Shown: piece after piece, positions 58,039 through 64,000 of the stretch
How positions within the stretch are numbered: position 1 is the first letter of the stretch
Layout of the letters: every line of letters begins with the position of its first letter
Source of the DNA: RI-153 sp963752935
GTDB taxonomy: Bacteria; Chloroflexota; Anaerolineae; Caldilineales; Caldilineaceae
NCBI GenBank assembly: GCA_963752935.1
Contig: CAVWAL010000005.1
Coordinates: forward strand, 434,001 to 498,000
Length of the DNA: 64,000 bases
Direction: 5' to 3'
Position numbers and translations under genes: made by a program
The notes under the pieces: model-generated
What the model was told of the DNA's origin: nothing
What the model saw: the letters and a program-made list of their open reading frames with translations, nothing else
Databases searched by the model: none

Positions 58039-59117
58039 ACTGGCAACAGGCAAACCGCGACTATCTGATGGCCGCCCTGGCCCGTGTCAAAGGGCGTATG
58101 CAGCAGGCAAACGGTCGTCAATCAGTGGATCTGGCTGCGCTCGATGCGGCTGTCAGCGCCGCAGAAGCGCGCCTGCCCTCCCCGGCGGCGTTGCAGCAGA
58201 TCTGCCGCACCTTTGCGCTGTCAGATTTCGAGCGCGATCTATTGCTCCTCTGCGCCGCCGTTGATCTGGACGGCGACTTTGTCGACCTCTTTGCTGCGCT
58301 GCAAGGAAGCGCCGAACGCGCGGTGCCCACCTTTGGGCTGGCGTTGGCCGTCCTTGACGGCGCCCACTGGACGGCCATTCTGCCTGATGCGCCGCTGCGT
58401 CGCTGGCACTTCATCAACCTGGCGGCGCAGGAGAGCGTCACCCGCGCCGCGCTGCACATCGACGAACGTGTGCTGCACCATCTGGCCGGCACCACCTATC
58501 TCGACGAACGGCTGGCCGGGCTGTTGCATCCCATCGAAGCGAACGCGGATCTGGCTCCCTCGCAGCAGCGACTGGTCGATCAGATCGGCAACATCCTTGC
58601 CCGCGAGGAGCGCGCCGTTCCCATCGTCGCCCTCGCCGGTGGCGATGCGCGCACCACGGCTGCCGTGGCGGCTCAGGTTTGCGCCGGATTGGGGTTATCG
58701 CTCTACCTCCTCCGCCACGAGGATCTGCCCGTCGCAGTGGCGGATCGACATCTGTTCGCCCGCCTGTGGGAACGCGAAGCACTCCTGCGCGGCAGCAGTT
58801 TGCTGATCGATCTGGACGAATCCAGCGCTGTAAACACAGTGCAATCGCTGGTCGACGACATGGCCTGGCCGGTCTTCATCGCCGGCCGGATGCCCGTCGT
58901 GCTCAATACGCACCGGCCGCTGCTCCGCTTTAGCGTGGAGAAACCGGCCGCCGAAGAGCAGGCCGTACTGTGGGAGCGCAGCACTGGCGGGGCGAGGCGT
59001 TTCGCTCAACGGATTCGTGCCCCGATTGGTGGCCCAGTTCAACCTACCCGGCGGCATGATCGACGCCGCATGCAGCGAGGCATTGGCTCAGCCCGCCACC
59101 GATCACGATGCCATTGA
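58035..59117 (+). CDS. eCIS AAA+ ATPase, N-terminal part (frameshifted)
   Basis: The frame encodes an N-terminal helical domain and a degenerate first ATPase domain (IVALAGGDARTTAAV in place of a normal P-loop, then SLLIDLDES). These are known from Pvc15/Afp15-type ATPases needed for eCIS assembly. After about residue 315 (AVLWERSTGG) it leaves the family sequence and runs into Arg-rich nonsense. The true continuation is the frame at 59017-59979. Removing one base, most simply from the GGGG near 58997-59000, yields STGGRGVSLNGFVPRLVAQF and a single 647-residue protein. Confidence 0.85.
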   Translation: MNWQQANRDYLMAALARVKGRMQQANGRQSVDLAALDAAVSAAEARLPSPAALQQICRTFALSDFERDLLLLCAAVDLDGDFVDLFAALQGSAERAVPTFGLALAVLDGAHWTAILPDAPLRRWHFINLAAQESVTRAALHIDERVLHHLAGTTYLDERLAGLLHPIEANADLAPSQQRLVDQIGNILAREERAVPIVALAGGDARTTAAVAAQVCAGLGLSLYLLRHEDLPVAVADRHLFARLWEREALLRGSSLLIDLDESSAVNTVQSLVDDMAWPVFIAGRMPVVLNTHRPLLRFSVEKPAAEEQAVLWERSTGGARRFAQRIRAPIGGPVQPTRRHDRRRMQRGIGSARHRSRCH

Positions 59118-59979
59118 ACAGCATTTGTGGGCCGCCTGCTGCACGCAGGCCCGCCCCCGCCTGGACGATGTGGCACAGCGCGTGCTCTCCTCTGCAGGCT
59201 GGGCTGATCTGGTGCTGCCTGCGGCCCCGTTGGAAACGCTGCGCGAGATTGCGGCCCACGTTCGTCAGCGGCACACCGTCTACGAGCGCTGGGGGTTCGC
59301 CCAACGCAGCCCGCGTGGACTGGGCACGAGTGTCGTCTTTGCCGGGAGCAGTGGCACCGGCAAGACGCTGGCCGCAGAAATCCTGGCCAACGAACTGCGC
59401 CTCGATCTCTATCGCATCGATCTCAGCGCCGTAGTCAGCAAGTACATCGGCGAAACCGAGAAGAATCTGCGTCGGGTCTTCGATGCGGCCGAGTACGGCG
59501 GCGCGATCCTGCTATTCGATGAGGCGGACGCGCTCTTTGGCAAGCGCAGCGAAGTGAAAGACAGCCACGATCGCTACGCCAACATTGAGGTGAGCTTCCT
59601 TTTGCAGCAGATGGAAGCCTACCGGGGATTGGCGATCCTGACCACGAATATGCTCAGCGCCTTCGACAATGCCTTCTTGCGCCGCATCCGTTTTGTGGTG
59701 CAGTTCCCCACACCGTCGGTGGTGGAACGCGCCGAGATCTGGGCGCGCATCTTCCCCGAGGCCACGCCCACCGATGGGCTGGATGTGCGCAAGCTGGCGC
59801 GGCTCAACGTGACGGGCGGCAATATCCGCAACATCGCACTCAATGCCGCCTTCCTGGCGGCCGACGCCGAGGAGCCTGTGCGCATGTCTCATCTATTGCG
59901 CGCCGCCAGCGTGGAATACGCCAAACTCGAAAGGCCTCTCACCGAGGCCGAGACGCGGGATTGGCAGAACTCAGGGTAA
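59017..59979 (+). CDS. eCIS AAA+ ATPase, C-terminal catalytic part (frameshifted)
   Basis: The catalytic AAA+ domain: Walker A in VFAGSSGTGKTLAAE, pore-loop-like YIGETEKNLRR, Walker B in ILLFDEADALFG, sensor 1 in AILTTN, and Arg fingers in NAFLRRIRFVVQF. The GTG at 59017 is only the first start codon in this frame; without a ribosome site, this part is probably not made alone unless ribosomes shift frame. It belongs with 58035-59117. The stop is followed within 4 bases by a half copy of the hairpin repeat. Confidence 0.88.
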   Translation: MPRLVAQFNLPGGMIDAACSEALAQPATDHDAIEQHLWAACCTQARPRLDDVAQRVLSSAGWADLVLPAAPLETLREIAAHVRQRHTVYERWGFAQRSPRGLGTSVVFAGSSGTGKTLAAEILANELRLDLYRIDLSAVVSKYIGETEKNLRRVFDAAEYGGAILLFDEADALFGKRSEVKDSHDRYANIEVSFLLQQMEAYRGLAILTTNMLSAFDNAFLRRIRFVVQFPTPSVVERAEIWARIFPEATPTDGLDVRKLARLNVTGGNIRNIALNAAFLAADAEEPVRMSHLLRAASVEYAKLERPLTEAETRDWQNSG

Positions 59980-59982
59980 CGT

Positions 59983-60048
59983 GTGTGCCGGGCGCAGCAA
60001 GCAGCGCCCCTACGGAATCGCCATCACTTGACCGTTGACATGACAGTA
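59983..60048. repeat. Hairpin repeat family, copy C (half unit) in the eCIS operon
   Basis: GTGTGCCGGGCGCAGCAAGC... to ACCGTTGACATGACA matches the right half of copy B (27424-27486) almost exactly. The left half of the stem is absent, so it cannot form the usual hairpin. It separates the ATPase stop from the next eCIS gene. Confidence 0.75.
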
Positions 60049-60069
60049 GGACTTCAAGGGCAAACTGCT

Positions 60070-60315
60070 ATGCATTTTGATATCTCTATCGACACGCTTG
60101 AATTGAACTCGTTTTCGCCCGTGGATGTGGAACGGTTGGGCGCGGCGCTGGAAACGGAACTGACCCGGTTGATCGCGCAGCGCGGCTTATCTGCGGCCCA
60201 ATCCAACGGCGAGATAGCCATCGATCCTGTGCGGATCAGCGCCCATGCCGGCGCCGACGCCATAGGCGTCCAGATTGCACAGGCGATTTATCAGGGATCG
60301 GTAATTGGTGATTGA
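60070..60315 (+). CDS. Small eCIS-associated protein
   Basis: An 81-residue protein (MHFDISIDTLELNSFSPVDV...) of the short conserved type found between the AAA+ ATPase and DUF4157 genes in related clusters. It looks like a short beta strand followed by helices (VERLGAALETELTRLIAQRG) and ends with ADAIGVQIAQAIY. An AAGGGC lies about 10 bases before the chosen ATG at 60070. An alternative start at 60040 lies inside the repeat. Function unknown. Confidence 0.65.
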   Translation: MHFDISIDTLELNSFSPVDVERLGAALETELTRLIAQRGLSAAQSNGEIAIDPVRISAHAGADAIGVQIAQAIYQGSVIGD

Positions 60316-60374
60316 CGATTTTCGATAATCGGTGGACAGCGTCAGGTGCCCATCGCTAATTTTAGGGAACAACC

Positions 60375-63300
60375 ATGGCTCTTCGTCTCCGCACACGGAT
60401 CAAACCCAAAGCCGACAAACCCGCCCGCCAGGACGCCGGCGGGCCGGTCTCGGCGCGGGCGCGGTGGACGGCGTCACCCCGGCCGGGGATGGCCGGGGTG
60501 CACGTCCACTTTGGTCACGTTGCCTTGACAGAAGGAGAAGTTCGGGCAAGGGCAGAAGGAGGCAAAGAGGGAGAGGATGGCAGTAGGAAGACCGATTCCA
60601 CAGATTTACATGGATTGCAGAGCGAACCGGATACGGGAACTCGGAAGGATCTGGCTGAACCCTTAGCGCCTTTGCCGCCCGGCGACTTCGCGTTAAGCAG
60701 TCTCTCTTTACTGAAGCTGGCGATTTCTTCGCCGTCCCAAGAGTTACCCCAGCGCAGCAAGCTTGAAGACGCCTTTCGTCTTCCGCTCGGCGATGTGAGT
60801 GTCCATCGCGGCCCCGCCGCACAGACGGCGCTCGACCAATTGGACACACCCGCCGCCGTCTTCGAGGGCAAGATTTTGCTGGGCGACGCCGATCCATCGC
60901 TGCATGTGCTGGCACATGAGGTCGTGCATGTGCTGCAAGCGCGCCGTGCAGTGGCGGATTCTGCGACGGATGCCGAGGCCGAAGCGCAGACGATCTCTCA
61001 GCGTGTGGATCTGCGCGCCGATGCGGGGGGTGACCTGGAGACGCGTTCGCCACTCATCCCCAGCGCAGGTGTGATCATGACGGAGGTTGCGGCCTTTTCC
61101 GATCCCCCAGCGCGTGATGAAGATCCCACGACGACGACAGATCGAGCGCCCAATCCCGATTCATCCTCGTCGTCAGGCAGCACACAAGACACCGCCGACC
61201 CAAGCGAGTCGCCTGCCGCGACAGCCGCCGAACCGACGACCGACGCAGGAGCGCCTGTGGAAGAGGGCTCGCCACTGGAAGCGCCCAACCCACCGCCGCC
61301 GGGCGTGGACAGCGAAGCCGTGGCCGCACGTGCCGAGGAACTGGCCCAGGCCCAGGCTGCACTCGAGGCCGCCGATAGCACCGACGGCGTGATGGACGCC
61401 TACGTCAACGCGCCGCCCACGCTCAAAGCGCAGATGGCCGGTTCGCTGGGCAGCCGCATCAACGGCGTCATGGCAAGCGAGGCGCAGACGATGCAGGAAG
61501 AGACGCCCAACATCGAGGCCAATCTTTCGCACGATGCCCCGCCCGAAGGGGAAGCGCTCACCGTTACCTCGCCCGACGCCGTCGTCAACGTCGAGCCACA
61601 ATCGCCGGGTCCTGCGCCTGAGATCGATCTGCCGCCTACGCCGGAACCGGGTCGTTTCACGGCCAACAACGGCGTCGTCGATGCCGCCATCCGTGGTGAA
61701 CCGGACCAGACGGATCGCGCCCGCCAGGTGGAAGGCGCGCTCGAAGATGTGCGCACCACCGATCCCGGCATCCCCACGCAGCCTGCCGAGCTACCCACGG
61801 TGCCGCTAGAAGGCGAGACCGATCCGCAGCGTTTGCAGAACCAATTGGCGGAAGGCAAAGATCAGGGGCGATCGGCGCTTTCCGACGCGCAGGCCGCCGT
61901 CATCGCCGGGCCGGGGCCGGAACGTGTACAGCCCATTTCCGTCCACGAGAGTCACCCGGTGGACAACCTGATCACGCCCACGGTTGACGCTCCGCCCGCG
62001 CCCGAAGGGGCCGACGCCTATGTCGGCATGAACCTGCCGCCCGAGGTGCAAACCTCATTTGATCAGAACAACGCCGCCGAAATGCAGGCCAGCCTGGGCG
62101 AGGCGCAGACGCAGATCACCCAGGCCACAGACGCTCGCGATGAGCAGCACCAGAGCGCAGTGGACGATGCCCAATCGCAAAATCAGACGCTGCTCGAACA
62201 GGCCGACGAAGATCAGCGCAACCGCGTGGGCGAGGCGCGCACACAGATCCAGAACGAGCGCCAGCGCACCATCGACGATCAGGCTGCGGCGGTGCGTGGT
62301 GTGGAAGATCAGGCCGGGGAGCGCCGCCGCCAGGATCGATCTGACATCGACACACGCGTCGAACGCGACGAAGGCGCAGTGCAGAACCGCTACGACCGCG
62401 CCGACCGTGAAGCGCAAAGCGAGATCGAATCGGGTGAGAGCCGCGCCGAGGATCGACAGCGTCAGGCCGAACGCGACGCCGAAAACCAAAGCTGGTGGGA
62501 TCGAGCGGTCAATTTTATCCGCGACGCCTTCAACGCATTGGTCAGTGCCATCGGCGCCATCTTTGACGCTGTGCGCGCCGCAGTCAACGTAATCCTGGAC
62601 GCAGCGCGAGACTTCGCCATCGGGCTGATCAACGCCGTCAGCAGCTTCATTCAATCGGCCATCGCCGCCTTTGGCGACTTCCTCACCGGCCTGGTGCAAG
62701 GACTGCTAGGCGATCTCTTCCCTGAGTTGGCGGCGCGGTTGACCCAGGCCATCAACGACGCCGTCAGCGCGGCGCAGCAAGCAGTGGAAGGAGTAGCCGA
62801 GGGGCTGCGCCAGGGCGTTAACGCCCTGGTGGAAGGACTGCGCGCCGCCATCAATGCGGTGCTCGATGCCTTCCAGGCTGCCATCAACGGTGCGCTGGCG
62901 ATCCTCGAAGCGGCCATCACCGGCGACTGGGGAGCGCTGGCGCGCCGCGTATTAGAAGCCGTCCTTTCGCTGCTGGGGATCGATCCGCAGGCATTTTACG
63001 CCTTCATCGGTCAGGTGACCGAGACCTTCTCGCTGATCATCGACAACCCCGGCGGCTTTCTCGGCAATGTCCTCGGCGCGGTGACCGGAGGCATCCAGGC
63101 TTTTGCCGATCATTTCTTGCAGCATTTGCAGGCAGGCATCATCGGCTGGCTCACCGGCGCGCTGGGTGGCGCCGGGATCACGCTGCCCGAACGCTTCGAC
63201 TTGATGGGCGTGCTCAGCCTGGTGCAGCAGATCCTGGGGCTGACGTGGGAAAACGTGCGCGAGCGCGCCGTGCGTCTGGTGGGTGAACGCGCCGTGCAGG

Positions 63301-64000
63301 TGCTGGAGTTTATCGGCAGCTACATACAAACCCTGATCACCGGCGGCTGGTCGGCGCTGTGGGAGCGCATCCAGAGCGATCTGGCGACGCTGCGTGACAT
63401 GGTCTTCGAGCAGATTCGCAACTTTTTGGTGGAACGGGTGGTGCTGGCCGCCATCCAGTGGCTGGCTTCTTTCAACCCTATCGGCGGCATCGTCAAGATC
63501 GTGATGACCGTCTACAACTTCTTCATGTTCCTGCGTGATCAGTTACAGCGTCTTTTCGCCCTGGCTCAGACCGTCATCGGCGCGCTGAGCGATATTGTAC
63601 GTGGCAATTTAGCGCCGGCCATGCAGGCGGTGGAAGGCGTCCTCGCCGGGTTGCTGCCGGTGGTCATCGATCTGTTGGCGCGCATTCTGGGTCTGGGGAA
63701 TGTGGGCGGCCGTGTGCGCGAGATCATGCAAAACATCCAGCAGACGCTGTGGGGGGCGATCGATCGTCTGCTGGATCGGGCGCTGGCGAGCTTCCGTGGC
63801 GGCGGAGGAGCCGGCGCAGGGGCGCAAGGGACCGACGCCGGCGCGGGCCAGCCTGCCGCAGCCGGCGCGGCGGCTGCCATCACCGAAATCGGCGAACGCG
63901 TAGATGTACCGGCTCACGCAGGCGGTCATTCGCTCTACATCGTGCGCAGCGGACGCAACGCTGTGCCCATGGTGGCGAGCACGCCCATGGGCGTTCCTGA
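60375..64000 (+). CDS. Giant DUF4157 (eCIS core domain) protein, incomplete at right edge
   Basis: I translated this frame by hand: no stop occurs from the ATG to base 64000, so at least 1208 residues are encoded. Residues about 129-200 are the DUF4157 domain, a zinc-protease-like fold with HEVVH at 181-185. Residues 200-560 are acidic and Pro/Ala-rich. About 560-710 form a highly charged coiled coil, and about 710-1150 are a chain of amphipathic helices (for example WDRAVNFIRDAFNALVSAIG) like those of other large eCIS-linked proteins. A Gly/Ala linker and HSLYIVRSGRNAVPMVASTP follow. Such proteins are candidate cargo or lumen proteins. Any C-terminal effector domain is outside the window. 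AGGGA precedes the ATG. Confidence 0.88.
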   Translation, partial: MALRLRTRIKPKADKPARQDAGGPVSARARWTASPRPGMAGVHVHFGHVALTEGEVRARAEGGKEGEDGSRKTDSTDLHGLQSEPDTGTRKDLAEPLAPLPPGDFALSSLSLLKLAISSPSQELPQRSKLEDAFRLPLGDVSVHRGPAAQTALDQLDTPAAVFEGKILLGDADPSLHVLAHEVVHVLQARRAVADSATDAEAEAQTISQRVDLRADAGGDLETRSPLIPSAGVIMTEVAAFSDPPARDEDPTTTTDRAPNPDSSSSSGSTQDTADPSESPAATAAEPTTDAGAPVEEGSPLEAPNPPPPGVDSEAVAARAEELAQAQAALEAADSTDGVMDAYVNAPPTLKAQMAGSLGSRINGVMASEAQTMQEETPNIEANLSHDAPPEGEALTVTSPDAVVNVEPQSPGPAPEIDLPPTPEPGRFTANNGVVDAAIRGEPDQTDRARQVEGALEDVRTTDPGIPTQPAELPTVPLEGETDPQRLQNQLAEGKDQGRSALSDAQAAVIAGPGPERVQPISVHESHPVDNLITPTVDAPPAPEGADAYVGMNLPPEVQTSFDQNNAAEMQASLGEAQTQITQATDARDEQHQSAVDDAQSQNQTLLEQADEDQRNRVGEARTQIQNERQRTIDDQAAAVRGVEDQAGERRRQDRSDIDTRVERDEGAVQNRYDRADREAQSEIESGESRAEDRQRQAERDAENQSWWDRAVNFIRDAFNALVSAIGAIFDAVRAAVNVILDAARDFAIGLINAVSSFIQSAIAAFGDFLTGLVQGLLGDLFPELAARLTQAINDAVSAAQQAVEGVAEGLRQGVNALVEGLRAAINAVLDAFQAAINGALAILEAAITGDWGALARRVLEAVLSLLGIDPQAFYAFIGQVTETFSLIIDNPGGFLGNVLGAVTGGIQAFADHFLQHLQAGIIGWLTGALGGAGITLPERFDLMGVLSLVQQILGLTWENVRERAVRLVGERAVQVLEFIGSYIQTLITGGWSALWERIQSDLATLRDMVFEQIRNFLVERVVLAAIQWLASFNPIGGIVKIVMTVYNFFMFLRDQLQRLFALAQTVIGALSDIVRGNLAPAMQAVEGVLAGLLPVVIDLLARILGLGNVGGRVREIMQNIQQTLWGAIDRLLDRALASFRGGGGAGAGAQGTDAGAGQPAAAGAAAAITEIGERVDVPAHAGGHSLYIVRSGRNAVPMVASTPMGVP

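Noticed and set aside
52983..64000. Prophage or R-type pyocin interpretation of the tail genes
   Set aside because: Sheath, DUF4255, an AAA+ ATPase and DUF4157 together are typical of eCIS; no capsid, terminase, portal, holin or integrase is present.

Overview
The window is about 60% GC bacterial chromosome, densely coded on both strands. The gene mix suggests a Chloroflexota bacterium, probably of the Caldilineae/Anaerolineae side: single-protein LuxR-type NTPase regulators, BMP-type nucleoside ABC uptake, GH38/GH172/GH3 glycosidases, a DUF4157-type contractile injection cluster, and a C-terminal LYLPALQ motif on a secreted cytochrome. This assignment is inference from gene content. No rRNA or other phylogenetic marker was compared.

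Layout. 59-1159 is an unknown protein with a HEPN-like motif. 1392-12951 is a sugar and metabolite block: Gfo/Idh/MocA oxidoreductase, pentapeptide-repeat protein, PhyH-type dioxygenase, GH38 alpha-mannosidase, UroD/MtaA-type methyltransferase, sugar isomerase/epimerase, FmdB zinc ribbon, GH172 (DUF2961) glycosidase and a MEMO-like protein. Large inverted repeats separate several of these genes. 13025-18698 is housekeeping: pyrG behind a long structured leader, yebC, ruvC, a PhoB-type regulator, ruvA and efp. tRNA-Thr(CGT) follows. 18981-25432 (minus strand) is a complete BMP-type ABC importer (two permeases, two lipoproteins, one double ATPase) with a purine/cytosine-type deaminase, consistent with nucleoside salvage.

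25433-26590 holds repeats and a truncated PIN gene, then tRNA-Arg(CCG). 26822-31589 is a MarR regulator and a heterodimeric ABC exporter. 31752-37724 holds a DUF4242 protein, a LuxR/NTPase regulator, a berberine-bridge-type flavoenzyme and a methyl-accepting protein. 37871-49081 holds a secreted GH3-like protein, uvrB with a probable SOS box, a frameshifted GAF histidine kinase, and gyrA with a long disordered tail. 49190-52348 holds a multihaem cytochrome, repeats, a small unknown gene and an AIM24-family protein.

53019 to the right edge is the left part of an extracellular contractile injection system (eCIS): sheath, tube, a zinc-ribbon baseplate-type protein, a proline-rich linker protein, a DUF4255 cap protein, an AAA+ ATPase (split by a frameshift), a small conserved protein, and a giant DUF4157 protein that is still open at base 64000. 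Spike, LysM and baseplate wedge genes are not in the window and presumably lie beyond it.

Two things cut across regions. First, a hairpin repeat family (full copies near 9413 and 27373, half copies near 50818 and 59983) and a separate 131-bp element inside the eCIS operon. Second, three places where a one-base change would restore a normal gene (44290, 59000 and the GH3 N-terminus near 41500), which points either to recent decay or to indel errors in the assembly.
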